This document shows positions 19,462 through 28,301 of a stretch of DNA of 64,000 nt, one piece after another (position 1 is the stretch's first letter; every line of letters starts with the position of its first letter). The notes beneath the pieces were generated by a model. The model was given only the letters and a program-made list of their open reading frames with translations. It ran no database searches and was not told the origin of the DNA. Source of the DNA: Rahnella aquatilis CIP 78.65 = ATCC 33071 (GTDB taxonomy: Bacteria; Pseudomonadota; Gammaproteobacteria; Enterobacterales; Enterobacteriaceae); NCBI RefSeq assembly GCF_000241955.1, contig NC_016818.1, forward strand, positions 682,001-746,000. Direction: 5' to 3'. The position numbers and the translations under genes are program-made.

Positions 19462-20877
19462 ATGTCACTCAGTCGTCGCTCGTTCCTGCAAGCCTCCGGC
19501 GTGGCTCTTGCCGCAGGTGCTCTGCCTTTAAAAGCAGAAGCGAGTGGTTCGCAACCGGCATTACCTGTTCCCCCGCTGCTGGAATCGCGCCGCGGGCAAC
19601 CGCTGTTTTTAACATTGCAGGCCGCGCACTGGTCATTCCTCGGCGGCGCAAAGGCACCGGTCTGGGGCATTAATGGCATGTATCTTGGCCCGACTGTCAA
19701 AGTACACAGCGGCGATGACGTCAAACTTATTTACAGCAACCGTCTGGCTGAACCGGTTTCCATGACCGTTAGCGGTTTGCTTGAGCCGGGAACATTAACC
19801 GGTGGCGCGGCGCGTCTGATGCAACCGGGGGTCGACTGGTCACCGGTGTTGCCTATTCGGCAGGCGGCGGCGACCTGCTGGTATCACGCCAATACGCCTG
19901 ACCGCATGGCGCCGCATGTTTACAACGGGCTGGCGGGCATGTGGATTGTTGAAGATGAAGTCAGTAAGAACCTGCCATTACCGAATCACTACGGCGTTGA
20001 TGATTTCCCGCTGATCATTCAGGACAAGCGTCTGGATGGGTTCGGCGTGCCGCAATATGACACCCCGGCGTCCGGTGGGTTCTTCGGTGACACCATGCTG
20101 GTCAACGGTGTGCAAAGCCCTTATGTCGAGGTTTCGCGAGGCTGGGTGCGTTTGCGCTTGCTGAATGCGTCGAATGCCCGCCGTTACGAACTGAGCATGA
20201 CGGATAACCGCGCGTTTCACGTCGTGGCTTCTGATCTGGGTTTCCTGCCTGCGCCAATGACCGTTAAACGTCTGTCGCTCGGGCCGGGAGAACGCCGCGA
20301 AGTGCTGGTGGATATGTCGCAGGGCGAAGAAGTGTCGATTACTGCCGGTGAAGCCGCAGGCGTGATGGACAGACTGCGTGGCCTGTTTGAGCCATCAAGC
20401 ATTCTGGTGTCGACGATCGCCCTGACGCTCAAACCTACTGGCCTGTTGCCGCTGGTGACGGATAATCTGCCGATGCGTTTGCTGGCTGATCAGATCCTCT
20501 CCGGTAACGTTGTCCGTACCCGTGATTTGCGTCTCGGCGACAGTGAACCGGGAATCAACGGCGCGATGTGGGATATCAACCGTATCGATCTGACCGCGCA
20601 GCAGGGCACCTGGGAACGCTGGACAGTTCATGCGGACATGCCGCAGACATTCCATGCAGAAGGCGTGTCCTTCCTGGTGAAAAGCGTCAACGGTGCCGCA
20701 CCGCTGGTGGAAGATGCCGGATTCAAAGACACGGTCTGGGTGGATGGCGATGTCGAATTACTGGTGTATTTCAATCAGCCTTCCTATGAGCATTTCCCGT
20801 TTGTCTACCGCAGCGGAGCGCTGGAACTGGCCGATCGTGGCTCAGCGGGAAATATGCTGGTTCAGCCATCGATGTAA
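19462..20877 (+). CDS. ftsP: Cell-division protein FtsP (SufI), multicopper-oxidase-like
   Basis: FtsP is a periplasmic protein with the three-cupredoxin fold of multicopper oxidases but without bound copper; it stabilises the divisome under stress and is a model Tat substrate. Its 471 residues compare with 470 in E. coli. The twin-arginine signal SRRSFLQASGVALAAGALPL has Arg5-Arg6 and ends near AEA. Cupredoxin-derived segments include YLGPTVKVHSGDDV, WYHANTPDRMAPHVYNGLAG and the C-terminal SYEHFPFVYRSG. The copper-ligand clusters HXH and HCXXXHXXXXM are not kept, matching FtsP rather than CueO. AGAAGAT precedes the ATG. A clear terminator follows. Confidence 0.95.
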   Translation: MSLSRRSFLQASGVALAAGALPLKAEASGSQPALPVPPLLESRRGQPLFLTLQAAHWSFLGGAKAPVWGINGMYLGPTVKVHSGDDVKLIYSNRLAEPVSMTVSGLLEPGTLTGGAARLMQPGVDWSPVLPIRQAAATCWYHANTPDRMAPHVYNGLAGMWIVEDEVSKNLPLPNHYGVDDFPLIIQDKRLDGFGVPQYDTPASGGFFGDTMLVNGVQSPYVEVSRGWVRLRLLNASNARRYELSMTDNRAFHVVASDLGFLPAPMTVKRLSLGPGERREVLVDMSQGEEVSITAGEAAGVMDRLRGLFEPSSILVSTIALTLKPTGLLPLVTDNLPMRLLADQILSGNVVRTRDLRLGDSEPGINGAMWDINRIDLTAQQGTWERWTVHADMPQTFHAEGVSFLVKSVNGAAPLVEDAGFKDTVWVDGDVELLVYFNQPSYEHFPFVYRSGALELADRGSAGNMLVQPSM

Positions 20878-20893
20878 CCGTGTTCCGCCCAAA

Positions 20894-20924
20894 CAAAAAC
20901 CCGCCACGGCGGGTTTTTGTTTTT
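20894..20924. terminator. Bidirectional terminator between ftsP and dkgA
   Basis: CAAAAACCCGCC (20894-20905) pairs with GGCGGGTTTTTG (20908-20919), and more T follows. It serves convergent ftsP and dkgA. Confidence 0.9.
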
Positions 20925-20943
20925 AGGGCATTGACTGAATAGC

Positions 20944-21768
20944 TTACAGCCCTTTTTCCGGATCCGGCCCCAGACGTTGTCCTTTATCCAGCTTGGTGAC
21001 TTCCGCCAGTTCTTCCTTCTCCAGTTTAAAATCAAACACGTCGAAGTTTTCACGGATACGTTTTGGTGTCACCGATTTCGGGATAACAATCAGCCCGTTA
21101 TCCAGATGCCAGCGGATGACAATCTGCGCAGGTGTCTTGTCATATTTTTCTGCCAGTTTCTGGATCAGCGGCTGATCAAATACCCCTTCGCCGCCCTGCG
21201 CCAGCGGGCTCCAGGATTCGGTGGCGATGGTGTGGGTGGCATTCCAGGCGTGCAACTGGCGCTGTTGCATCAGCGGGTGTAGCTCAATCTGATTCACAAC
21301 AGGGAAAATACCGGTTTCGTCTTTCAGCTTCTGCAAATGTTGCAGCGGGAAATTACACACACCGACACTTTTTGCCAACCCTTGCTCTTTTAGTTTCAGC
21401 AGGGCTTTCCAGGCATCGACGTAATGACCCTGTGCCGGTTGTGGCCAGTGGATCAGGTACAAGTCGACATAATCTGTTTTCAGCTTTTTCAGGCTGGTTT
21501 CCAGCGCCTGTGGCGCGTTTAGCTGATCGTCATTCCACAGCTTAGTGGTGATAAACAGCTCTTCGCGTGGCACGAGGTTAGCGGCAATGGCTTCGCCGAC
21601 GCCTTCCTCATTTTTGTAGATGGCGGCGGTATCAATGTGGCGATAACCGGTTTCAATCGCCGTTTTCACCGCACTGGAGGCTTCCTGATTACTGGCTTTC
21701 CATACGCCAAGTCCTAACTGAGGCATCAGATTGCCATCGTGAAGTTTGATGATGGGTTGCGTTGCCAT
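20944..21768 (-). CDS. dkgA: 2,5-diketo-D-gluconate reductase A / methylglyoxal reductase
   Basis: DkgA is an NADPH-dependent aldo-keto reductase of the AKR5 group that reduces 2,5-diketo-D-gluconate, methylglyoxal and other aldehydes. It has 274 residues (275 in E. coli). The catalytic tetrad is visible: Asp in HIDTAAIYKNEEGVG (with Tyr), Lys in ITTKLW and His in YLIHWPQP. The NADP-binding IPKSVTPKRIRENFDVFDF lies near 229-247. A GGAGAAA site precedes the ATG. In E. coli it is cotranscribed with yqhD under YqhC; here the preceding minus-strand gene is a zinc alcohol dehydrogenase, 127 bp away. Confidence 0.93.
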   Translation of the reverse strand: MATQPIIKLHDGNLMPQLGLGVWKASNQEASSAVKTAIETGYRHIDTAAIYKNEEGVGEAIAANLVPREELFITTKLWNDDQLNAPQALETSLKKLKTDYVDLYLIHWPQPAQGHYVDAWKALLKLKEQGLAKSVGVCNFPLQHLQKLKDETGIFPVVNQIELHPLMQQRQLHAWNATHTIATESWSPLAQGGEGVFDQPLIQKLAEKYDKTPAQIVIRWHLDNGLIVIPKSVTPKRIRENFDVFDFKLEKEELAEVTKLDKGQRLGPDPEKGL

Positions 21769-21895
21769 GAGTTTCTCCTTTCAGGGCAGAGTGCCCGCCG
21801 GAATGCACGGGCACCGTGTAGGGATTGACGTTAAGTCTAGTTAACGAAACGGCATCTTGCTGAGCAGGCTACGTATATTCAGACCGGTAAGATGC

Positions 21896-22933
21896 TTAAG
21901 CGTTCATATCCAGCACCACGCGGTAGCGCGCTTTGCCTTCATGCAGATGCTCAACGGCATCATTGATTTTGCTCAGCGGGAAGTGCTCAACCTGCGGCGT
22001 AATGTCATGACGGGCGCAGAACGCCAGCATGTCAGCAAGGCGGGAAGGGGAACCGGTCGGTGAACCGGAGATTTCTGCCTGTTTGCTGATAAGCGCCATC
22101 ACATGCAGCGGTACCGCTTCCGGCACCACGCCCACAAAGTGCAGACGGCCTTTCGGGGCGAGTGCACCGATAATGGCGTCCCAGTCCAGCGAGGCATTGG
22201 CGGTCACCATAATAAAGTCCAGCTGACCGGCGATTTTCTTCAGTTCTTCGCTGTCACGGGTGGCAATAACACGGTGCGCACCGAGCGATAATGCTTCATC
22301 ACGTTTTGCCAGTGATGACGTAAATGCAGTGACTTCACAGCCCCAGGCATTCAGGAAGCGCAGCGCCATGTGGCCTAAACCGCCGATGCCAATCACGCCG
22401 ACACGGTGAGTTGGCAGTACGCCAAACTGCAGCAGCGGGTTGAAGACGGTGATACCGCCACAGAACAAGGGACCGGCGCTGGTGATATCCACGCCTTCCG
22501 GCAGCGGGATCGCCCATGCCCAGTGGCTGCGGATACGGTCAGCGAAGCCGCCGTGATGGCCGATGATGGTGGCTTCTACGTCATGACAAAGGTGCTGATC
22601 GCCGGACATACAAGGGTGACAGTGCATACAGCTGCCCCGGTTCCAGCCAACGCCGACAATCTGGCCGACTTTCAGCCCTTTGTTTTGCGCATGGTTACCG
22701 ATTTTGACGATTTTACCGACCACTTCATGACCCGGTACGAACGGATACTGCGTGATACCCCAGTCGTTGTTGAGCATCGACAGATCCGAGTGGCAAACGC
22801 CGCAGTAATCAATCGCGACTTCAATTTCTTCATCGCCGATCGGACCGGCATCATACGGGAACGCTTCCAGTGGCTGATTCGGACCGGCAGCGGCCCAGGC
22901 GTTAAAGGTGTTTTCAGCAGCAGGTGCAGACAT
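21896..22933 (-). CDS. Zinc-dependent NADP(H) alcohol dehydrogenase (CAD/Ahr-like)
   Basis: This medium-chain (MDR) alcohol/aldehyde dehydrogenase of 345 residues most resembles E. coli Ahr (YjgB), a broad aldehyde reductase. Catalytic-zinc ligands sit in CGVCHSDLS (near 44-52) and PGHEVVG (near 67-73). The structural zinc is bound by Cys in CMHCHPCMSGDQHLC (near 98-112), and the Rossmann motif is GVIGIGGLGHMA near 185. GGAGGATTTT precedes the ATG, a very strong ribosome site. It is divergent from the AraC-type gene yqhC and upstream of dkgA, exactly where E. coli has the unrelated iron-dependent aldehyde reductase yqhD. YqhC control is therefore likely but inferred. Confidence 0.85.
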   Translation of the reverse strand: MSAPAAENTFNAWAAAGPNQPLEAFPYDAGPIGDEEIEVAIDYCGVCHSDLSMLNNDWGITQYPFVPGHEVVGKIVKIGNHAQNKGLKVGQIVGVGWNRGSCMHCHPCMSGDQHLCHDVEATIIGHHGGFADRIRSHWAWAIPLPEGVDITSAGPLFCGGITVFNPLLQFGVLPTHRVGVIGIGGLGHMALRFLNAWGCEVTAFTSSLAKRDEALSLGAHRVIATRDSEELKKIAGQLDFIMVTANASLDWDAIIGALAPKGRLHFVGVVPEAVPLHVMALISKQAEISGSPTGSPSRLADMLAFCARHDITPQVEHFPLSKINDAVEHLHEGKARYRVVLDMNA

Positions 22934-23235
22934 AAAATCCTCCGAACTTTCGGGTTAGACAAATAATGAGTTGAAATAAGGAGTTATCAGAAAAAAGAAT
23001 CGGTGACCGAAAGTCGCTCACGATCAGCGAATGAAAAGTGCGTTCATACAGACTAGCAGTTCATCGCATTTATGCAGGTGTGTCCCCCTGCGGAAGGCGA
23101 CATTAACTGTAAGAGAAAATGGGCGACAGGAAGATGCACATTTCTGCCGGAGTCTTGCCTGATTCTGCTTGTCTCTGTAGGAAAGCAGGGAGTTATGGCA
23201 GAATCAGTGCCAGTTTATTGAATATGGGGAGCGAA
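22934..23235. other. Divergent control region of the alcohol dehydrogenase and yqhC
   Basis: This 302-bp gap presumably holds YqhC-controlled promoters. The notable structure is a perfect 10-bp inverted repeat, CTGATTCTGC (23159-23168) and GCAGAATCAG (23198-23207), ending 28 bp before the yqhC start. No gene is apparent; a frame open from 23119 into yqhC is not conserved at its upstream end. Confidence 0.5.
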
Positions 23236-24174
23236 ATGATGGAAAACGTGAACAGTTTGTGCGCCCGTATGGCAGCCAGAGTCGCGCAACTCAGCGGCGA
23301 TAACAGCCTGACACCGTCGGCAGTACCGCAGGTGACGCTGATGTACACCACGCGATACCATCCCCGTCAGCCTGTTTTGTATAATCCCGGCATCGTGATC
23401 CTTTTTCAGGGGCGAAAAGTCGGTTATCTGCGCAAGAAAACCTTTTCTTACGATCCGCACAATTATCTGATGCTGACCGTGCCGCTGCCTTTCGAATGTG
23501 AAACCTTCAGCAGCCCCGAAGAGCCGCTGGCCGGGATTCAGATCAGTATTGATAACCTGATGTTGCAGGATTTACTGATGGATATGGGCGACGAAAGCGT
23601 GGTACGTCAGAAAGAACCTTCAACCGGTATCAACTCCGGCGTACTGGATGGCGATATTTTGTGTGCCACGGAGCGTCTGCTGGATGTGATGGATAAGCCA
23701 CTACATGCCCGTATTCTGGGGCCGAAGATTATCCGCGAAATCCTGTTCTTTATTCTGACCAGCGAAAACGGCGGGGCGTTACAGGCACTGGTTAACCGCC
23801 ATACGCATTTCAGCCAGATTGCCAAATCCCTGCGCAGGATTGAAGCGCAATACGCCGACAATCTGAGTGTGGAAGCGCTGGCCAGTGAAGTGAACATGAG
23901 TATTTCCGCGTTTCACCATAATTTCAAAGCCGTCACCAGCACCTCACCGCTGCAGTACCTGAAAACTTATCGTCTGCACCGCGCGCGGACGCTGATGATT
24001 TTTGATGGTGTGAAAGCCAGCGTGGCGGCACTCCAGGTCGGGTATGAAAGCGCCTCGCAGTTCAGTCGCGAATTTAAGCGTTATTTCGGCGTCACACCGA
24101 GTGATGAGATGGCGCGTCTGCGTGAAGGGAGTTCCGGTGTGCTGGCGTTAGCGGATGTGGCGTTGAAAGCCTGA
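23236..24174 (+). CDS. yqhC: AraC-family transcriptional activator YqhC
   Basis: In E. coli YqhC senses aldehydes and activates yqhD-dkgA. This protein of about 312 residues aligns throughout. The AraC_N ligand domain (about 20-180) contains VLYNPGIVILFQGRKVGYL and NYLMLTVPLPFECET. The C-terminal pair of helix-turn-helix motifs (about 205-300) contains MSISAFHHNFKAVTSTSPLQ and VGYESASQFSREFKRYFGV. GGGGAGCGAA precedes tandem ATGs at 23236 and 23239; either may be used. The frame is open back to 23119, but those residues look like leader sequence. It is divergent from the alcohol dehydrogenase and converges on yghB with a 9-bp gap. Confidence 0.9.
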   Translation: MMENVNSLCARMAARVAQLSGDNSLTPSAVPQVTLMYTTRYHPRQPVLYNPGIVILFQGRKVGYLRKKTFSYDPHNYLMLTVPLPFECETFSSPEEPLAGIQISIDNLMLQDLLMDMGDESVVRQKEPSTGINSGVLDGDILCATERLLDVMDKPLHARILGPKIIREILFFILTSENGGALQALVNRHTHFSQIAKSLRRIEAQYADNLSVEALASEVNMSISAFHHNFKAVTSTSPLQYLKTYRLHRARTLMIFDGVKASVAALQVGYESASQFSREFKRYFGVTPSDEMARLREGSSGVLALADVALKA

Positions 24175-24183
24175 ACAGTGAGT

Positions 24184-24843
24184 TCAGGCCCGGCATTTGC
24201 GTTTCTTCCATACCACCACCAGCCCGCCAAACAACCCCATCACCAGCAACAGAACCGGTAAAATCATCAGCCCCGCCATGACCTGATCTTCATGGCGTTT
24301 GACCAGCGGAATGTGGCTCAGTGCGAACCCGAGGGAGATCACCACACCAACCCACAAAATGGCGCTCAGCCAGTTAAAGAACTGGAAGCGGGCATTGTTC
24401 AGCCCTGAGATGCCCGCCATGGTAGGCAGCAGGGTGCGGACAAACGCCAGAAAACGGCCAACCAGCAGTGCCATCAGCCCGTGTTGTATAAACATATGAT
24501 GTGCGCGCTGATGATAATGCGCCGGAAGTTGCAGCAGCCAGCCTTTCACCAGCCGGGTATGTCCGAGCCAGCGGCCCTGAATATAGCTCAGCCAGCAGCC
24601 CAGGCTGGCAGCGATAACCAGAATAATCAGGGTAGGGAAGAAGCTCATGACACCTTTGGCAATCAGCGCACCGGTCAGCAGAAGCAGGCTGTCACCGGGC
24701 AGGAAAGAGGCGGGAAGCAGTCCGTTTTCAAGAAAAAGCGTGGCGAACAGAACCGCGTAAATCACCCAGAGAAGTTTCGGGTCGGCGAGCATACTGAAAT
24801 CATGCTGCCAGAGCGCATGAAAAATGTCGCAAATAACGGCCAT
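24184..24843 (-). CDS. yghB: DedA-family inner-membrane protein YghB
   Basis: YghB is a DedA-family membrane protein; in E. coli it is redundant with YqjA for cell division, proton-motive-force balance and Tat export, and the wider family is linked to undecaprenyl-phosphate and lipid transport. It has 219 residues, equal to E. coli. It begins [16 protein letters not shown] and has the family motif [20 protein letters not shown] near 38-57. The conserved arginine stretch [19 protein letters not shown] near 129-147 is present, with four or more hydrophobic segments. The C-terminus is basic (KKRKC). It lies 213 bp downstream of metC on the same strand. Confidence 0.95.
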   Translation of the reverse strand: MAVICDIFHALWQHDFSMLADPKLLWVIYAVLFATLFLENGLLPASFLPGDSLLLLTGALIAKGVMSFFPTLIILVIAASLGCWLSYIQGRWLGHTRLVKGWLLQLPAHYHQRAHHMFIQHGLMALLVGRFLAFVRTLLPTMAGISGLNNARFQFFNWLSAILWVGVVISLGFALSHIPLVKRHEDQVMAGLMILPVLLLVMGLFGGLVVVWKKRKCRA

Positions 24844-24943
24844 ATTCTGTCCTGTTTCTGTTCATTAAAAACTGTCACTTACCAGTGTACCGCGATTTGC
24901 GCCGGAAGACGTTGATCTGCGGCTACTGCGAAAAAGACAGAAT

Positions 24944-24966
24944 GCCCCGGCAGATTTCACCGGGGC
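24944..24966 (-). terminator. Possible terminator after metC
   Basis: GCCCCGG (24944-24950) and CCGGGGC (24960-24966) form a GC-rich 7-bp stem with a 9-nt loop between metC and yghB. The downstream minus-strand T-run is several bases away, so this is a weak call. Confidence 0.4.
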
Positions 24967-25056
24967 TGGAGAGAGCTTACAGATTATTCTCATTTTGCGA
25001 ACGAAAATACGTCAGACACCTTACCGATCTGCGCGGTGGGTCGCAATCTGTATGGC

Positions 25057-26250
25057 TCAGGATGTCGTAATCCGTTCAAAGGCTGTTGAAAGATCGGCGA
25101 TCAGGTCGTCACAATTTTCCAGCCCGATATGCAACCGCACCAGCGTACCGCTGAAATCCACGGTTTCAGCCGGACGTATCGCCTGAATTTCTTCCGGCTG
25201 ATTGGCCAAAACCAGTGATTCAAAACCGCCCCAGGAATAGGCCATGCTGAAATGGTCGAAGTGATCGAGGTAGTCGGAAAGTTGCTGTTTGCTCAGACGC
25301 TGTTTCAGCACGAAAGAGAACAGTCCGCAACTGCCGGTGAAATCACGTTTCCAGAATTCATGGCCTTTGCTGCCGGGTAATGCGGGATGATTGACCACTG
25401 CCACTTCCGGTCGCTCTGCCAGCCATCGCGCAATGCGGAGACTGCTTTCTGCATGTTGTTTCAGCCGCACGGCCAGGGTGCGCAAACCGCGGCTCGCCAC
25501 ATACGCGGTGTCGGCATCGGCCATCTGGCCCATCAGATACGAATGTTCCCGCAGTTGCTCCCAGCAACGTGCGTTCGACACAGCGGTGCCAATCATGGCA
25601 TCGGAATGGCCGACAATATATTTGGTGCCCGCCTGAATCGAAATATCGATATCGAATTCCAGCGCTTTAAACAGAATACCCGCCGCCCACGTGTTGTCGA
25701 TCATGATGACAACGTCCGGGTTCACTGCCCGCACGGCTTGCACCATCGCCGGAATATCCGGGACTTCCAGGGTGATCGAGCCCGGCGATTCCAGGAACAC
25801 CACTTTGGTGTTGGGTTGCATCAGCGTACCTAACGCTGCACCGACAGTGGACGGAAAATAAGTGGTGGATACACCGAGTTTTTTCAGCACTTTTTCGCAG
25901 AAATCCTGCGTTGGTTCGTAGGCGGAACCGGCCACCAGAATGTGGTCGCCGCTGCTGACAAATGACAGCACAGCGTTACTGACGGCCGCCGCGCCACACG
26001 GATACAGCGCACAGCCCGCGCCGCCTTCCAGCTCCACCATCGCCTCCTGGAAGGAGAAATGCGTCAGTGTGCCACGGCGTCCGTAGAACAGCTCACCATT
26101 GGCGCGGTTGGCGGTGGCGTGTTTCTTGTCAGCCACGGTATCAAACACCAGCGACGAGGCGCGCTGGATCACGGCATTCACTGAACCCTGTGTGAACTTC
26201 TTGTCACGTCCGGCGCTGACCAGCGCGGTTTCAATTTTCTTAGACGACAT
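25057..26250 (-). CDS. metC: Cystathionine beta-lyase
   Basis: MetC cleaves cystathionine to homocysteine, pyruvate and ammonia in methionine synthesis. This PLP fold-type I enzyme of the Cys/Met metabolism family has 397 residues (395 in E. coli). The Schiff-base lysine is Lys210 in [16 protein letters not shown], the same number as in E. coli. [18 protein letters not shown] near 54-71 binds the phosphate, and [12 protein letters not shown] contains the pyridine-binding Asp. The minus-strand leader contains one weak MetJ-box-like octamer only. In E. coli metC adjoins exbB divergently; here a TRAP operon separates them. Confidence 0.96.
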   Translation of the reverse strand: MSSKKIETALVSAGRDKKFTQGSVNAVIQRASSLVFDTVADKKHATANRANGELFYGRRGTLTHFSFQEAMVELEGGAGCALYPCGAAAVSNAVLSFVSSGDHILVAGSAYEPTQDFCEKVLKKLGVSTTYFPSTVGAALGTLMQPNTKVVFLESPGSITLEVPDIPAMVQAVRAVNPDVVIMIDNTWAAGILFKALEFDIDISIQAGTKYIVGHSDAMIGTAVSNARCWEQLREHSYLMGQMADADTAYVASRGLRTLAVRLKQHAESSLRIARWLAERPEVAVVNHPALPGSKGHEFWKRDFTGSCGLFSFVLKQRLSKQQLSDYLDHFDHFSMAYSWGGFESLVLANQPEEIQAIRPAETVDFSGTLVRLHIGLENCDDLIADLSTAFERITTS

Positions 26251-26379
26251 AATCCGTATTTCACCCTGTTTTGTAGCGCGGCGCGCTCTGACATCCGCTG
26301 ATATACCATTAACTTAACATGATGAATTTAAGGGATCAGGCTTTTGGCGGGTGGATGAGAAAATTTCAGCCAGCCGGGC

Positions 26380-26405
26380 AAAAAAAGCCCGTCATGACGA
26401 CGGGC
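26380..26405 (-). terminator. Terminator of the TRAP operon
   Basis: On the minus strand GCCCGTC (26405-26399) and GACGGGC (26393-26387) form a 7-bp stem with a 5-nt loop, followed by seven U (26386-26380). Confidence 0.88.
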
Positions 26406-26427
26406 AAGGGAGAAACACGTTCTGACC

Positions 26428-27720
26428 TCAGCCGGTATAAACGCCAAACAGTTTGGGGAGGAACAGCGAAATGGTCGGGATGTACGTCACCAGTAGCAGC
26501 ACCACAAACAGCACGCAGTAGAACGGCATCATGGCCCTGACGACATTCTCGATGCTTTGCTTGCTGACCGCGCTGGCGACAAATAACACCGAGCCGACCG
26601 GTGGCGTGATCAGGCCGATCCCCAGATTCACCAGCATGATCATGCCGAAATGCACCGGGTCGATGCCGAGCGATAACACGACGGGTAACAGCACCGGCGT
26701 CAGGATCAGAATGATCGGTGCCATGTCCATCAGCGTGCCGATCACCAGCAGCATGATGTTGATCCACATGAGGATCACGTACTTGTTGTCAGAAATGGAG
26801 GTGAAAAATTCGGTGATGCGCATCGGCAACTGCATGTAGGTCATCACCGCGCCAAAACTGGCGGCAAAGCCTATCAGGATCATCACGATGCTGACGGTTT
26901 TCACCGTGCGATACATCAGTTTCGGCAGTTCGCTCCATTTGTAATCGCGGTAGATAAACATCGTGACGAAGAATGACCACAAACAGGCGATCGCTGCGGA
27001 TTCCGTGGCGGTAAATATCCCGCTGAGGATCCCGCCCATGATGATGACAATAGTCATCAGGCCCCACAGCGTATCGATAAAAATCTTCAGCGCCTGGCGG
27101 AACGGCACGCGCTCACCTTTCGGGTAACCGCGTTTGTGCGCGAACACGACGCACATCACCATCAGCGTCAGACTGAGCAATAAACCGGGCAAAATACCGG
27201 CGATGAACAGCGCGGCGATAGACACCGTACCGCCGGTCGCCAGCGAGTAAATCACCGAGTTGTGGCTGGGTGGTGTCAGGATGGCCTGCACCGAGCCGCT
27301 GGCGGTGACCGCCGCCGCAAAGTCACGCGGATAACCTTTTTTCTCCATTTCCGGGATCATCACCGAACCGATAGACGCGGTATCTGCGACGGAAGAACCG
27401 GAAATTGCTCCGAAGAATGTCGATGCCACGATATTTACCAGCGACAGCCCGCCGCGGATAAACCCGACAAAGATATAGGCAAAACTGACCAGCCTGCGGG
27501 CGATCCCTCCCTCGGCCATGATCGCACCCGCCAGAATAAAGAACGGGATCGCCAGCAGGGAAAATTTGTTCACACCGTTGGTGAGCTGGATCATCAGCGC
27601 TTCAAACGGCAGGTCAATCCACCAGGCACCCACCAGTGCACTCAGCCCCACGGCGTAAGCGACCGGCACGCCAATCGCCAGCATTACGGCCAGCGTTAAC
27701 AATAAGATTAATGCATCCAT
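26428..27720 (-). CDS. TRAP transporter large permease (DctM family)
   Basis: This is the large membrane subunit of a tripartite ATP-independent periplasmic transporter, the part that couples Na+ or H+ flow to solute uptake. Its 430 residues are nearly all hydrophobic, consistent with about 12 helices. Typical DctM motifs are FSLLAIPFFILAGAIM near 53-68, FFGAISGSSVADTASIGSVMIP near 102-123, VTASGSVQAILTPPSHN near 138-154 and GLITPPVGSVLF near 383-394. It is the last gene of an operon dctP-dctQ-dctM and begins 12 bp after dctQ. The substrate cannot be read from this subunit. E. coli has no such genes at this locus. Confidence 0.92.
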   Translation of the reverse strand: MDALILLLTLAVMLAIGVPVAYAVGLSALVGAWWIDLPFEALMIQLTNGVNKFSLLAIPFFILAGAIMAEGGIARRLVSFAYIFVGFIRGGLSLVNIVASTFFGAISGSSVADTASIGSVMIPEMEKKGYPRDFAAAVTASGSVQAILTPPSHNSVIYSLATGGTVSIAALFIAGILPGLLLSLTLMVMCVVFAHKRGYPKGERVPFRQALKIFIDTLWGLMTIVIIMGGILSGIFTATESAAIACLWSFFVTMFIYRDYKWSELPKLMYRTVKTVSIVMILIGFAASFGAVMTYMQLPMRITEFFTSISDNKYVILMWINIMLLVIGTLMDMAPIILILTPVLLPVVLSLGIDPVHFGMIMLVNLGIGLITPPVGSVLFVASAVSKQSIENVVRAMMPFYCVLFVVLLLVTYIPTISLFLPKLFGVYTG

Positions 27721-27732
27721 AACAGGCTCCGG

Positions 27733-28245
27733 TCAGGCGTCAGAATTGCCCAGCATCACCACAGGCCGCTGATGTTGCGGGCCGGCAATGATCTGCTCAA
27801 TGATGAATAACAGCGTCAATGCAGAACCTACAGGCAGCGGCAGATAGGTCTGTCCGGCGGTCAGCAGCGGGAATTCCGCCACCGGCTGTTGCCAGAGTTC
27901 ACTGCACAATTGCAGGCTGTACCAGAAAATAAACACGCTGATGGCCAGCATCATCAGGTCAGCAAGCAGGGCTGAGAATTTTTTCAGCGCAGGCGGCAGG
28001 CGGTCAGTGACCATGGCCACCACAATGTGCGAACCGGCGCGGTAACTGACGGCGGCACCGATAAAGGTGAACGTCACCATGCACATAATCGCGATCGGCT
28101 CCGGCCACGACAGGGCGCTGTTCATCACGTAACGGGCGAAGATCCCAACCGGGATCACCGCCACCATCAGCAGCAACGCGATACCCGCGAGCCACATCGC
28201 GCCGCGGTAAAGAATGTCCATCAGGGTGTGATAACTCGAAACCAT
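27733..28245 (-). CDS. TRAP transporter small permease (DctQ family)
   Basis: This is the small membrane subunit that supports DctM and helps dock the binding protein. The 170-residue product has four predicted membrane helices (about 15-35, 47-67, 85-110 and 125-150). The DctQ-type ALSWPEPIAIMCMVTFTFIGAAVSYRAGSHIVV stretch lies between helices 2 and 3. The GGGGGATTTAT before its ATG is a good ribosome site. It lies between dctP and dctM; a hairpin separates it from dctP, which often lets the binding protein be made in excess. The DctQ family is poorly conserved, so the call leans on position as well as topology. Confidence 0.87.
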   Translation of the reverse strand: MVSSYHTLMDILYRGAMWLAGIALLLMVAVIPVGIFARYVMNSALSWPEPIAIMCMVTFTFIGAAVSYRAGSHIVVAMVTDRLPPALKKFSALLADLMMLAISVFIFWYSLQLCSELWQQPVAEFPLLTAGQTYLPLPVGSALTLLFIIEQIIAGPQHQRPVVMLGNSDA

Positions 28246-28272
28246 AAATCCCCCGGCGAGTGATCAGAAAGA

Positions 28273-28290
28273 GGCAGCCCGCAGGCTGCC
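28273..28290 (-). promoter_or_regulatory. Intercistronic hairpin between dctP and dctQ
   Basis: GGCAGCC and GGCTGCC (28273-28279, 28284-28290) form a 7-bp stem with a 4-nt loop just past the dctP stop. It lacks a strong U-run. Such hairpins commonly stabilise the 5' binding-protein message or cause partial termination; which applies here is unknown. Confidence 0.55.
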
Positions 28291-28301
28291 GGTGTCAGGG
28301 T

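Noticed and set aside
22103..22966. Plus-strand open frames opposite the alcohol dehydrogenase
   Set aside because: They lie antisense to a well-conserved zinc dehydrogenase and show no domain of their own.
26200..26310. MetJ box upstream of metC
   Set aside because: Only one weak AGATGTCT-like octamer (GGATGTCA on the minus strand) was found; MetJ needs at least two tandem boxes.
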